Under the pieces are notes generated by a model, which worked only from the letters and a program-made list of their open reading frames with translations, ran no database searches and had not been told where the DNA came from. Of a stretch of DNA of 64,000 nucleotides, positions 9,394-18,883 are shown one piece after another. Origin of the DNA: an uncultured Lutibacter sp. (GTDB lineage: Bacteria; Bacteroidota; Bacteroidia; Flavobacteriales; Flavobacteriaceae); assembly GCF_947493565.1 (NCBI RefSeq), contig NZ_CANLRG010000007.1:1-64000 (forward strand), written 5' to 3'. Position 1 is the stretch's first letter. Every line of letters begins with the position of its first letter. A program made the translations under genes and the position numbers.

Positions 9394-11730
9394 TTGAATA
9401 GTAATAAAAAAATAGAGCAACTGAAATCAGTAGATTTATCATTAAATGAAATTAATTTAATTGCTGTTTCTTGTGATGAGAATGGTAATATTACCTACGT
9501 TTCTCCTGCTACCGAAAGCATCATTGGATTTAAGCCTGAAAGTTTATTGGGTGATAAATGGTGGGATTTAACCTATTTTTCAAAAGAAGAAGGACAAATT
9601 TTTAAGCAAAAATTATGTAAAACTATTGCAAAAAAGGAGACTTCAAATCCCAAACCATATGATAGAAAATTAAAATGCAAAGATGGAAGTTTAAAATGGA
9701 TTGAATTTAGAGACTCTTTTACAGTAGATAATAGGTTTGTTTCTGTAGGAGTTGATATTACTGAATGGAAAAAAAATGAAGAAATTAAGGTGCAATCAGA
9801 TACTATAATTAATAGTATTGATAGCATCGTTTTAGTTTCCGATATTGATGGAAATGTGATTTTCGCATCTCCTTCAGTAACAAAAATGATTGGCTATGCT
9901 GTTGATGAAATAATGGGTGATAAATGGTGGAAGGTAACCTATGACAATGAACACAATGCAAACTATATTAAAAACTCTATTTATAAAGAAGTATTTCTTG
10001 ATCTGAAAAAAGATGCTAACTTTTCTAGACAAAAAATTAAAACAAGAGAAGGAACTTATAAATGGATAGAATGGCAAATTTCAAAAGGGGTAAATAATAC
10101 CTATATATCAATAGGAACAGATGTTACAAGTAGAAATTTGACTGAAATTGAACTGAAAAAAGCCAAAGAATTTGCCGAAGAGTCTTTAAAAGCTAAAAAT
10201 GAATTTTTAGCCAATATGAGTCATGAAATAAGAACTCCTTTAAACGCAGTTATTGGTTTTACCGACTTGTTATTAGAAACAAATTTAAGTGCTGAACAAA
10301 TTGAGTATTTAAAAACAATGCAAAATTCGGGTAATATTTTACTTTCATTAATCAATAATGTTTTAGACCTTTCTAAATTAGAATCAAATAAATTAACAAT
10401 TGAAGAAATTCCTTTCAATTTGCACAACAAAGTAAAAGAAGTTGTGAAATTAATGAAAATAAAAGCCGATGAAAAAGGAATAAATTTAAATTTAATAGTT
10501 GAAAACGGAACACCTACTCAAGTTAAATCAGACCCTACTAAAATTGGGCAAATTTTACTTAACTTAATTGGTAATGCTGTAAAATTTACCAACGAAGGAT
10601 CCGTAATTCTAACGGTTAAACCATTACAAGAAGAAGGTAAGATTAGAAATGTTTATTTTGAAATTAAGGATACAGGAATAGGTATCGTTTCCAATAAAAT
10701 AAACACTGTTTTTGGAGCTTTTACACAAGCAAAGAGTGATACTTCAAGAATATATGGAGGGACTGGGCTTGGGTTAGCCATTGTAAAAAAATTAGTAAGC
10801 CTTTTAAAAGGAACTATTAAAGTTGAAAGTGTTTTTGGAAAAGGAAGTGTATTTAAATTAACCTTGCCATTAAAGCAAATTTCAAAACAAGTAAGTGATG
10901 ATAAATTAAATTTAAATCATTCGCAAGAACAACAGTTAGATTTAAAGGTATTATTAGTTGAAGATAATAAAACCAATCAGTTGTTAGCTAAAATTAGATT
11001 AGAAAAATGGGGATGTAAAGTTGCCATTGCTAACAATGGGATAGAAGGAGTTAAGCTAACACAAAAAGAGGATTTTGACATTATTTTAATGGATATTCAA
11101 ATGCCTGTAATGGATGGTTTTGAAGCTACAAAAATTATTAAGAATGATATTTCAGAAAAAGCTTCCAAAATACCAATTATAGCGATGACAGCTTACACCT
11201 CCAATGCTGAAATTAATAGAGCTATGAATTATGGGATGGAAGATTATATTTTTAAACCATTTAAGCCAACCGAACTATTTGATATCCTTAAAAAATATGG
11301 GAATATAGTAAAAGCTAATCATGATAAAGAAAAGGAAAAAGAAGAAGTTCAAGTAACTCCAAAAAACAATAACTATAAAAAATATACAGATTTAAAATTT
11401 TTGAAAGAAGAGTCATTAAATGAAGATTCTATCTTAATTTTATTAATTGAAATTTTTATAAAAGATTTTGAAGAATATTTAAAAACATTTGAAATAGAGT
11501 TTAAAAATAAAAATTGGGAAAAATTACATGCTGCCACACACAAAATTAAACCTAATATTAGTATGTTTGGAATAGTAAAATTAGATCCAATAATTTTTTC
11601 TTTAGACACAAAGTTTAAAAATGAAACAAATTTAGAAGATGTAGAAATACTCTTTGAAAAGTGCAAAGAAATTTTTAAAATTGTTAAAGTTGAGCTTTTA
11701 AACGAACTAAAATCATTAAACCATGAATAA
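9394..11730 (+). CDS. Hybrid sensor histidine kinase (PAS-PAS-HisKA-HATPase-REC-Hpt)
   Basis: Domain order over 778 residues: PAS 1 (about 15-125), PAS 2 (about 130-250), a short coiled coil, HisKA with phospho-acceptor His277 in FLANMSHEIRTPLN, HATPase with DTGIGI and GGTGLGLAIV, a receiver with phospho-acceptor Asp567 in ILMDIQMPVMDGFE, and an Hpt domain with His716 in ATHKIKPNISMFG. There is no membrane segment, so it senses a cytoplasmic signal. The start must be TTG 9394: an in-frame stop lies at 9388 and no ATG precedes PAS 1. The gene overlaps the next receiver gene by 8 bp, so that receiver is the obvious phosphorelay partner (inference). Confidence 0.9.
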   Translation: MNSNKKIEQLKSVDLSLNEINLIAVSCDENGNITYVSPATESIIGFKPESLLGDKWWDLTYFSKEEGQIFKQKLCKTIAKKETSNPKPYDRKLKCKDGSLKWIEFRDSFTVDNRFVSVGVDITEWKKNEEIKVQSDTIINSIDSIVLVSDIDGNVIFASPSVTKMIGYAVDEIMGDKWWKVTYDNEHNANYIKNSIYKEVFLDLKKDANFSRQKIKTREGTYKWIEWQISKGVNNTYISIGTDVTSRNLTEIELKKAKEFAEESLKAKNEFLANMSHEIRTPLNAVIGFTDLLLETNLSAEQIEYLKTMQNSGNILLSLINNVLDLSKLESNKLTIEEIPFNLHNKVKEVVKLMKIKADEKGINLNLIVENGTPTQVKSDPTKIGQILLNLIGNAVKFTNEGSVILTVKPLQEEGKIRNVYFEIKDTGIGIVSNKINTVFGAFTQAKSDTSRIYGGTGLGLAIVKKLVSLLKGTIKVESVFGKGSVFKLTLPLKQISKQVSDDKLNLNHSQEQQLDLKVLLVEDNKTNQLLAKIRLEKWGCKVAIANNGIEGVKLTQKEDFDIILMDIQMPVMDGFEATKIIKNDISEKASKIPIIAMTAYTSNAEINRAMNYGMEDYIFKPFKPTELFDILKKYGNIVKANHDKEKEKEEVQVTPKNNNYKKYTDLKFLKEESLNEDSILILLIEIFIKDFEEYLKTFEIEFKNKNWEKLHAATHKIKPNISMFGIVKLDPIIFSLDTKFKNETNLEDVEILFEKCKEIFKIVKVELLNELKSLNHE

Positions 11731-12091
11731 TCTTAAAAAAGTTGTTTTAGCAGAAGATAATTCTACCCTTTCTTTATTATTAAAATTTAGGTTAGAAAAA
11801 GAAGGCTATGAACTTTTAATAGCTGAAGATGGTAAAGAAGCTATAGAGCTTATTGAAACGCATGAACCACAGCTTATATTAACAGATATTATGATGCCGT
11901 TTATAAGTGGCCTTGAAGTAATTAGTCATGTAAGAAATAAGCTGAAAGTTCAAACACCAATTATTGTTTTTTCAGCTGCAGGTCAAGAAGAAATGGTTTT
12001 AAAAGCATTTAATTTGGGGGCTAATGATTTTATGGGAAAGCCTTTTAGCCCAAATGAATTGGTGATAAGAGTTAAGCGACTTTTAGCATAA
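11723..12091 (+). CDS. Single-domain response regulator (CheY-like receiver)
   Basis: The 122 residues are a stand-alone receiver domain with the acidic pair Glu11/Asp12, phospho-acceptor Asp55 (LILTDIMMP), the signalling Ser84 and the conserved Lys106 (GKPFSPNEL). There is no output domain, so it must act by protein contact. Its start overlaps the end of the hybrid kinase by 8 bp, and a HEAT-repeat membrane protein plus a polymerase-type glycosyltransferase follow at once. A role as post-translational switch of the downstream polysaccharide machinery is a reasonable inference but is not shown by the sequence. Confidence 0.9.
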   Translation: MNNLKKVVLAEDNSTLSLLLKFRLEKEGYELLIAEDGKEAIELIETHEPQLILTDIMMPFISGLEVISHVRNKLKVQTPIIVFSAAGQEEMVLKAFNLGANDFMGKPFSPNELVIRVKRLLA

Positions 12092-12114
12092 TTTATTTTA
12101 ATTTTAAGATTATA

Positions 12115-13215
12115 ATGATCGATTTTCAACATCTTTTAACGTATTTAGAACAACTGCCATTGTTGGTAAAAGTCGTTTGGATTTTGATAGGGTTTTTAAT
12201 TATTTTCATTATTCTTCTAATTTTTTACCTTAAATATTTAAGAGGGTATTTAAGAAAAAAAGAAACCATATCAAAAAAGCTCTTCACTGAATATGAAGCC
12301 AATCTCATTAATTTTTTATATTCTCAAACGGAAGAAGAAATTAATGAGGAACAACAAATAATAGTTGATAAAATGAAAACTTGTATTACAAACAAGTTTA
12401 AAAGAAAAATATTTATTTCGGTAATGTCTAAATTAAAAAATGACATTTCTGGGGAAATGGCTGATTCAATTAATAATTTATACATTAAAACAAATCTTAT
12501 CAATCATTCCATTACAAAACTTAAAAGCAATAAATGGTATGTAATTACTGCTGGAATTAAAGAATTAAACCTTTTTGAAATAACCAATGTATTTGAACAG
12601 GTAAAAAAACATGAAAATCATCCAAAACAAGAAGTTAGAAATGAGGTTCAACTATATTTTGTTAGTTTATTTCACTTCAAAGGGTTAGATTTTTTAAATA
12701 CGTTAAAATCTCCCATTTCTGAATGGAATCAAATACAACTATTAGAAATACTTCAAAAATTTGATGATCAAGAAATTTCTGACATCACTCCTTGGTTAAA
12801 ATCAAGTAATGAGTCCGTGGTTTTGTTTAGCTTAAAATTAGCCAAAATTTACAATCAATTTCAAATAATTGATACCCTTTTAGAATTATTAAATCATCAA
12901 AGTAAAATAATAAGGTTAAAAACTATTGAGGTTCTTAATTATTTTCAAGTAAATGAAGCTAAGAAAATACTAAAAAATAATTTCAAAAATAGCAGTGAAG
13001 ATGAGCAAATAGCCTTTTTTCAAATGCTAGAAAATACAGTTGAGATAACAGATGAAGAATTTATAGTGCATAACACAAAGCACGTTAATTTTCAAGTGAG
13101 AGTTTTAGCGTTAAAAATTTTAAAACGTTTAAATAATAAAAAATTACTAGATTTAAAAAATAAAGCAACCAATGATGAGGATAAGTTAATATTTAACTAT
13201 TTGGAAAACAATTAA
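12115..13215 (+). CDS. Membrane-anchored HEAT-repeat protein
   Basis: The protein (366 residues) has one N-terminal transmembrane helix (about residues 16-42, VWILIGFLIIFIILLIFYL) followed by a basic stop-transfer sequence, then an all-helical cytoplasmic part with HEAT-like helical pairs, clearest near the C-terminus (IRLKTIEVLNYF, FQVRVLALKILKRL). Such repeats are protein-protein scaffolds. It lies 23 bp after the receiver gene and 2 bp before the glycosyltransferase gene, suggesting that it couples the receiver to the synthase at the inner membrane (inference). No enzymatic motif is seen. Confidence 0.75.
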   Translation: MIDFQHLLTYLEQLPLLVKVVWILIGFLIIFIILLIFYLKYLRGYLRKKETISKKLFTEYEANLINFLYSQTEEEINEEQQIIVDKMKTCITNKFKRKIFISVMSKLKNDISGEMADSINNLYIKTNLINHSITKLKSNKWYVITAGIKELNLFEITNVFEQVKKHENHPKQEVRNEVQLYFVSLFHFKGLDFLNTLKSPISEWNQIQLLEILQKFDDQEISDITPWLKSSNESVVLFSLKLAKIYNQFQIIDTLLELLNHQSKIIRLKTIEVLNYFQVNEAKKILKNNFKNSSEDEQIAFFQMLENTVEITDEEFIVHNTKHVNFQVRVLALKILKRLNNKKLLDLKNKATNDEDKLIFNYLENN

Positions 13216-13217
13216 TT

Positions 13218-14645
13218 ATGGATAGTAATACGGTAAGAATCATTCTCTTAATAATACATTATTTATTTTTTATTTATGCCTTCTCTGTTGTAGTATCTTA
13301 TATTTTATTGGCAATAATTTCAGCTATTGAATCATTTCATTATATGAAAAAAAATAGCTTTGTTAATTATAATGAAATTTTATCTTCAAATATTTCACCT
13401 TCTATTTCAATTATAGCTCCTGCCTATAATGAAAGCTTAAATATTGTTGAAAATGTTCGATCATTGCTCTCAAATCACTATGTAAATTACGATGTAATTG
13501 TGGTTAATGATGGAAGTAAAGATGATAGTTTAGAAAAACTTATTGAAGCCTACGATTTGGTAAAAATTGACTATTTAATCAATCCTCAAATTAAAACTCA
13601 ACCGCTTAGAAATGGAATTTTTAAATCTACCAATCCAGCATTTGAAAAATTAATAGTTATTGATAAAGAAAATGGAGGAAAAGCAGACGCTTTAAATTTT
13701 GGGTTAAATATTTCGAACAATCAGTATGTTGTTTGCATAGATGTAGATTGTTTACTGTTAGAAGATTCGCTTCAAAAAATGATTAAACCATTTTTAGAAG
13801 TTACAGATTCTAAAGTAATAGCTTCAGGTGGAGTTATTAGAATTGCAAATTCTTGTACCATAAAAGAAGGAAAATTGTTAGACGTTAATTTGCCTAAAAA
13901 ATTTATTGAAATTTCACAAATTTTAGAATACTTAAGATCGTTTTTGTTAGGTAGAATGGCTTGGAGTAGATTAAATGGTTTATTAGTAATTTCAGGTGCA
14001 TTTGGTATGTTTGAAAAAAAATCTGCCATTGCTGTTGGAGGATATGATACTAGTACTGTAGGAGAAGATATGGAAATTATTGTTCGAATGAGAAGACATA
14101 TGGAAGAACAAAAAGTGAACTATAAAGTTGCTTATATCCCTGACCCTTTATGTTGGACGGAAGCCCCAGATAATTATAAAATCTTAATTTCTCAAAGAAA
14201 TAGATGGACAAGAGGAACTATTGAAGTACTAAAAAAACACAGAAAAATTGGTTTTAATCCAAAATATAACCTCTTGGGAATGCTTAGTTATCCTTACTGG
14301 TTTTTTTATGAGCGTTTAGCACCAATTATTGAGGTGGTAGGAATTATTTATTTTATCATATTAATAACGCTTAAAAATGTACGTTGGGATTATGCTTTTG
14401 CATTTTTTATTTTAGCATATTTATTTTCAGTTTTTTTTACTATCGTTGCTATCCTTTCAGAAGAATTAACCTATCATCAATATAAAAAGAAAAAAACGGG
14501 TTTTAAATTAATAGTGGCTACATTTTTAGAGCCATTCATTTTACATCCTGCAATTTTATACGCTGCCATTAAAGGCAATATAGATTACTATTTCAATAAA
14601 AAATTAAAATGGGGAGAAATGAAAAGAAAAGGATTATCAAATTAA
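13218..14645 (+). CDS. Membrane glycosyltransferase family 2, processive-type
   Basis: This 475-residue protein has one N-terminal transmembrane helix, a GT-A catalytic domain and three to four C-terminal helices. Motifs of BcsA/HasA/PgaC-like synthases are all present: SIIAPAYNES, Asp98 in NDGS, DVD at 175-177, GED at 282-284 and QRNRW at 326-330. The Q-x-x-R-W motif usually marks processive polymerising enzymes that extrude the product through their own membrane domain. The sugar cannot be predicted. It sits between the HEAT protein and the LtaS/sulfatase-TPR protein with gaps of 2 and 15 bp, so it is the likely synthase of this cluster. Confidence 0.9.
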   Translation: MDSNTVRIILLIIHYLFFIYAFSVVVSYILLAIISAIESFHYMKKNSFVNYNEILSSNISPSISIIAPAYNESLNIVENVRSLLSNHYVNYDVIVVNDGSKDDSLEKLIEAYDLVKIDYLINPQIKTQPLRNGIFKSTNPAFEKLIVIDKENGGKADALNFGLNISNNQYVVCIDVDCLLLEDSLQKMIKPFLEVTDSKVIASGGVIRIANSCTIKEGKLLDVNLPKKFIEISQILEYLRSFLLGRMAWSRLNGLLVISGAFGMFEKKSAIAVGGYDTSTVGEDMEIIVRMRRHMEEQKVNYKVAYIPDPLCWTEAPDNYKILISQRNRWTRGTIEVLKKHRKIGFNPKYNLLGMLSYPYWFFYERLAPIIEVVGIIYFIILITLKNVRWDYAFAFFILAYLFSVFFTIVAILSEELTYHQYKKKKTGFKLIVATFLEPFILHPAILYAAIKGNIDYYFNKKLKWGEMKRKGLSN

Positions 14646-14660
14646 ATTATACAATTACAA

Positions 14661-17087
14661 ATGAGATTTGAAATTTTAACAAAAGGTGTAAATAAAAATA
14701 TTTATTTAATTCTTTCATTAATTGTAACCTTTTGGATGTTAAGTTTATATGAGGTTTATATGACAATTTCAAATGGAATCGAAATTTCAAATATTGGAAC
14801 GCATATAGCCTTTAAATTTATAAATGATTTTTGGACAGGATTGATAATTGGATTGATACTATTACCTTTTCAGCTATTAATTAGTTTTTTATTTAAACGT
14901 ACAGGAATACTATTTTTTAAAATAATATTTATAATTGTTGTAATTTCTCAGTATGCTCTTGTTAAATATAGTTTAACCACTTTATTAAATTTAGGAGGAG
15001 ATTTACTAGGTTATTCATTCAATGATATTAAACTTACTGTTGCTACTTCAAAAGAAGTATCAATATTATCAAGTATCCAAATTTTTATATTTCCAGTATT
15101 ATTTATTGTTAGTTATTATTTATTAAAGAAAAGTATAAATAAAAGTCAATCTGTAATTTTATTATTAGTATTTGCAATTTTTTTAGGAAGTTTTAAACTA
15201 GTAATTCCTAAACTATCAGAAGATGCTTATAAAAATAAAATTAGCTTTTTGGCAACGGATATTATTAGAGTACAAAGAGAAAAAAGTAGAATAAATTCGT
15301 ATAATTTAAGTAGTAGGAATGACTATCCTTTTCTTAAGCCTAACAACCAAACAACAGATGTTTTATCTCCCTTTTTTAACTCAGGTGTTGATAAACCAAA
15401 TATTGCTTTTTTAATAGTTGAAGGTTTAGGAAGTGAATTTATGGATGATAATAAATATAGTGGGTTTACACCATTTATTGACTCTCTAATAACAAAATCT
15501 CTTTACTGGGAGAATTTTTTAAGTACCACTGGAAGAACTTTTGGAGTTTTGCCATCACTTATGGGATCGCTTCCCTTTGGTGAAAATGGTTTTTTAGAAC
15601 TTAAAAACACACCTTCTCATATTTCGCTAATTAGTGTTTTAAAAGCCAATGGTTATACTACTTCATTTTACTCAGGAGATAATTCTAGTTTTGATAGAAA
15701 AATTAATTTTTTAGAATACAATGGAATAGATAATGTAATTGATAAAAGTAAATTTGGAAATGAATATATAAGTACCAAAGAAAATGAAGGAGGATTTTCT
15801 TGGGGGTTCCCAGATAAAGAAATGTTTAAAAAAACCTTGAAAACTTTCGATAATTTAAAACTACCAAGGTTAGATATACTTATGACATTAACAAACCATG
15901 AACCTTTTGAATTTCCTTCTAAAGAAAAATATTTAACTAAGATAGATAGTATTTTAAACTCAAGTAATCATGTGAAAATTGAGGATGAAGAGGTAAATAC
16001 ATATAAAGAAATTTTTGCAGCATTATTATATACAGATGATGCTATAAAGAATTTTATAACAGCTTATAAAGAAAGACCTGAGTTTAATAATACCATTTTT
16101 ATAATTACGGGAGATCATAGATTAATACCAATAACCCAAAAAGATAAATTATGTAGATTTCATGTTCCGTTATTAATTTACAGCCCAATGCTTAAAAAAG
16201 CTGAAAGGTTTAAATCAATATCGTCACATTTTAATGTAGCGCCTAGTTTGCTCGCTTATTTAATGAATAACTATAAATTTACCAGAATGGATGAAATATC
16301 TTGGATGGGTAAAAATTTAGATACAGCCAAACAATTTAGAAATATTCACCAAATACCTTTAATGAGGTATAAAGGAAATATTAATGATTTTGTATATAAA
16401 GAATATATATTATCAGATGAAAAACTATATGAAATCAATGAAAATATGGGGTTAAATAATATTATTGATGACCAACTGTTAAAAACAGTATCAGATTCAT
16501 TATCAGAATTTAAAAAATTAAATGCCTATGTAACTTCTCAAAACAAAATTTTCCCAGATTCACTAAATATTTATATAGTGCCAAAATTAGAATTTACAAG
16601 CGAACAAACTGCTGAAATTGAAAAACTGACAAAAGATTTAAATTTTGATGAAATTTTTAATTTAGCTAGAAATTTAGCATTTGATAAAAAATATATAAAA
16701 GCGCGTTTATTGTGTGATTATATTTTAAATGAATTACCAAACCATGCAGATGCTAGAACATTAAAAGGTAGAACACTTGCCTGGGAAGGAAACTATGAAG
16801 AGGCCGAAAAAGAATTATTAAATGTAATAAAAAGAGCTCCTTATTATTACGATTGTTACCTAGCCTTGTTAGATCTTTATTGGTGGTCTGAGAAAGATGA
16901 AAAATCAATAGAAATCGCAAAAATAGCATACAATAATGAGTTAGATAATAGTGAAATTAGTTTTAAATTGGCAAAAGCCTATCAAAGGCTAAATAATACT
17001 GATAAGGCAATTAAAATAATGGATAGTTTAGTTAATTTATATCCAGAAAATATTACGTATCAATCTTATAAACAATCATTAAATTAA
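14661..17087 (+). CDS. LtaS/sulfatase-like membrane transferase fused to C-terminal TPRs
   Basis: Residues 1-195 hold about five transmembrane helices. Residues 247-590 are an alkaline-phosphatase-superfamily domain like LtaS or phosphoethanolamine transferases: metal-ligand Glu254 (LIVEGLG), candidate nucleophile Thr293 (TTGRTFG, aligning with GKTSD of LtaS), NHEPFEFP, and GDH at 484-486. From about residue 670 to the end come TPRs (DARTLKGRTLAWEGNYEEAEKE). The catalytic domain and TPRs should face the periplasm. A role adding phosphoglycerol, phosphoethanolamine or a similar group to the polymer made by the neighbouring GT2 is inferred; sulfatase chemistry is less likely because the Cys/Ser-x-Pro-x-Arg motif is absent. 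The TPR part resembles the TPRs of the next gene, 1 bp downstream. Confidence 0.8.
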   Translation: MRFEILTKGVNKNIYLILSLIVTFWMLSLYEVYMTISNGIEISNIGTHIAFKFINDFWTGLIIGLILLPFQLLISFLFKRTGILFFKIIFIIVVISQYALVKYSLTTLLNLGGDLLGYSFNDIKLTVATSKEVSILSSIQIFIFPVLFIVSYYLLKKSINKSQSVILLLVFAIFLGSFKLVIPKLSEDAYKNKISFLATDIIRVQREKSRINSYNLSSRNDYPFLKPNNQTTDVLSPFFNSGVDKPNIAFLIVEGLGSEFMDDNKYSGFTPFIDSLITKSLYWENFLSTTGRTFGVLPSLMGSLPFGENGFLELKNTPSHISLISVLKANGYTTSFYSGDNSSFDRKINFLEYNGIDNVIDKSKFGNEYISTKENEGGFSWGFPDKEMFKKTLKTFDNLKLPRLDILMTLTNHEPFEFPSKEKYLTKIDSILNSSNHVKIEDEEVNTYKEIFAALLYTDDAIKNFITAYKERPEFNNTIFIITGDHRLIPITQKDKLCRFHVPLLIYSPMLKKAERFKSISSHFNVAPSLLAYLMNNYKFTRMDEISWMGKNLDTAKQFRNIHQIPLMRYKGNINDFVYKEYILSDEKLYEINENMGLNNIIDDQLLKTVSDSLSEFKKLNAYVTSQNKIFPDSLNIYIVPKLEFTSEQTAEIEKLTKDLNFDEIFNLARNLAFDKKYIKARLLCDYILNELPNHADARTLKGRTLAWEGNYEEAEKELLNVIKRAPYYYDCYLALLDLYWWSEKDEKSIEIAKIAYNNELDNSEISFKLAKAYQRLNNTDKAIKIMDSLVNLYPENITYQSYKQSLN

Positions 17088-17088
17088 A

Positions 17089-18351
17089 ATGAAAAAGTTC
17101 AAGATATTATTAGTTTTTGTGTTGTTATTAAGTATTAATTTATCAATATTTTCTCAACAAAAAGAGTTTAAAGGAAACCCAGATACGGCATTTGAGGTTG
17201 CAAGAGAACTAGCATTTAATGGAAAGCGTAAACAAGCTCAAGATTCGTTATTATTAATTTTAACCAAGTACCCTAACTACCATGACATCCGTTCATTTTT
17301 AGCAAGCACCTATTCTTGGGATGGAAATTACAAACAAGCAAAACAAGAATTTAAATATATTTTAGATAGAGATCCTAAAATTAAAACTACTTGGGTTGCT
17401 GCAATTAATAATGAGTTATGGTCAGATGCACCTTACAACGCTTTAAAAATGGCAAATGAAGCTTTAAAACACTTCACAAAGGATGAAGAAATTTTATTAT
17501 TGAAAGCCAAAGCAGAACAAAATTCAGAAAACCCAGAAAATGCCTTAAAAACAGTAGAATCTATTTTAAAAAATAATCCAGAAAGCGAAAAAGGGAAAGC
17601 TTATAAAGCTAATTTAAATCAAGTACTACGATTTAATGCAATAGGAATAAGTTCATCGGTAGATTTATACTCTGAAGTTTTTGACCCAATGCAATATCAT
17701 ACATTCAAATATAAAAGACTTACAAAGTATGGAAGTATTATTGCTAAAATTAATTTTAATAGAAGATTTAATGATAATGGAGCGCAATTTGAAGTAGATT
17801 TATACCCAAGAATAGCCAAAGGATTGTATGCCTATTTAAATATTGGATTTTCAAACTCATATCTTTATCCTGATGTTCGATTTGGAGCAGAGTTGCACAA
17901 ATCATTACCGCATAGTTTTGAAATGTCATTAGGAATTAGAACGTTAAAATATTCTTCAACAACAAATATATATACAGGTTCTATAGGTTGGTATACAGGA
18001 AATAGTTATTGGTCTTTCAGGCCATACATAACTCCAGGCGACTCTGGGTCAAGCGTTTCAGGTACTTTAAATTATCGTAAATATAGAAGTGATGCTGATA
18101 ACTATTTTAGCATAGCAGCAGGAATCGGATTTTCACCAGAATTTAATCGTTTTAAATTTGATGGAGAAGAAGAAGAAATTATTAAGTTACAATCTCAAAA
18201 AATTAATTTAGGGTATTATTTTACTTCTAAAAATAAACAACATGCATGGGGAACCAAATTTGGAGTTGCTCATCAAGAAATTAGTTTTAATCCAGGCAGC
18301 TATTTTTGGATATATTCATTAGCACTTTCTTGGGAGTTAAAATTTAAATAA
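17089..18351 (+). CDS. yaiO: TPR plus YaiO-family outer-membrane beta-barrel protein
   Basis: The protein (420 residues) has a signal peptide (about 1-22, ending SIFSQQ), a periplasmic TPR region (about 30-180, including LASTYSWDGNYKQAKQEF) and a C-terminal beta-barrel with alternating aromatic strands that ends in YSLALSWELKFK. This is the layout of the YaiO outer-membrane family. In E. coli, yaiO lies beside the glycosyltransferase gene yaiP, and here it follows a GT2 gene. TPR-plus-barrel proteins export several polysaccharides, so I infer an outer-membrane export or modification role. The TPRs closely resemble those at the end of the preceding LtaS-like protein. Confidence 0.8.
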   Translation: MKKFKILLVFVLLLSINLSIFSQQKEFKGNPDTAFEVARELAFNGKRKQAQDSLLLILTKYPNYHDIRSFLASTYSWDGNYKQAKQEFKYILDRDPKIKTTWVAAINNELWSDAPYNALKMANEALKHFTKDEEILLLKAKAEQNSENPENALKTVESILKNNPESEKGKAYKANLNQVLRFNAIGISSSVDLYSEVFDPMQYHTFKYKRLTKYGSIIAKINFNRRFNDNGAQFEVDLYPRIAKGLYAYLNIGFSNSYLYPDVRFGAELHKSLPHSFEMSLGIRTLKYSSTTNIYTGSIGWYTGNSYWSFRPYITPGDSGSSVSGTLNYRKYRSDADNYFSIAAGIGFSPEFNRFKFDGEEEEIIKLQSQKINLGYYFTSKNKQHAWGTKFGVAHQEISFNPGSYFWIYSLALSWELKFK

Positions 18352-18360
18352 CACAAATAA

Positions 18361-18834
18361 ATGAGCAAAGAAATTGAACGGAAATTCTTGATTGTCAATA
18401 CAAGTTTTAAAAAAGAAGCAATTAAAAGTTATAAAATTGCCCAAGGTTTTTTATCAACGGTACCTGAAAGAACGGTTAGAATTAGAATACAAGATAATCA
18501 AGGTTTTATCACTATAAAAGGTATTGGTAATAAAACTGGAACCACTCGTTTTGAATGGGAAAAAGAAATTGATATCAATGAAGCCAATAGCTTATTAGCA
18601 ATCTGTGAACCTTCAATCATTGAAAAAATAAGGTATATAATACCAACTAATAATCAACTTTTTTTTGAAGTTGATGAATTTTTGGGCTTAAATAATGGAC
18701 TTATAATTGCCGAAATTGAATTACCATCTGAAGATGCCGACTTTAATAAACCTTATTGGTTAGGCAAAGAAGTTACAGGAAAAGCATCGTACTACAATTC
18801 AATGTTGACAAAAAAACCGTTTACTAAGTGGTAA
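18361..18834 (+). CDS. CYTH-domain protein (triphosphate tunnel metalloenzyme family)
   Basis: The 157 residues form one CYTH domain starting with the diagnostic ExExK-type motif (KEIERKFL). The alternating basic and acidic strand residues that line the tunnel are present (RTVRIRI, GFITIKG, FEWEKEI, FFEVDEF, IAEIELP). Bacterial members are inorganic triphosphatases, thiamine triphosphatases or, in a few cases, adenylate cyclases; short stand-alone forms like this one are mostly triphosphatases. It lies 9 bp behind the yaiO-like gene, so it may be in the same transcript, but a functional link to the export system is not evident. Confidence 0.9.
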   Translation: MSKEIERKFLIVNTSFKKEAIKSYKIAQGFLSTVPERTVRIRIQDNQGFITIKGIGNKTGTTRFEWEKEIDINEANSLLAICEPSIIEKIRYIIPTNNQLFFEVDEFLGLNNGLIIAEIELPSEDADFNKPYWLGKEVTGKASYYNSMLTKKPFTKW

Positions 18835-18883
18835 ATAATATTTATATTGCAAATCTTATAAAAAAGCACCATAAAAATAGACT

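Noticed and set aside
14661-17087. Sulfatase annotation
   Set aside because: The C/S-x-P-x-R formylglycine motif is missing and the nucleophile region reads TTGRTFG as in LtaS-like transferases.
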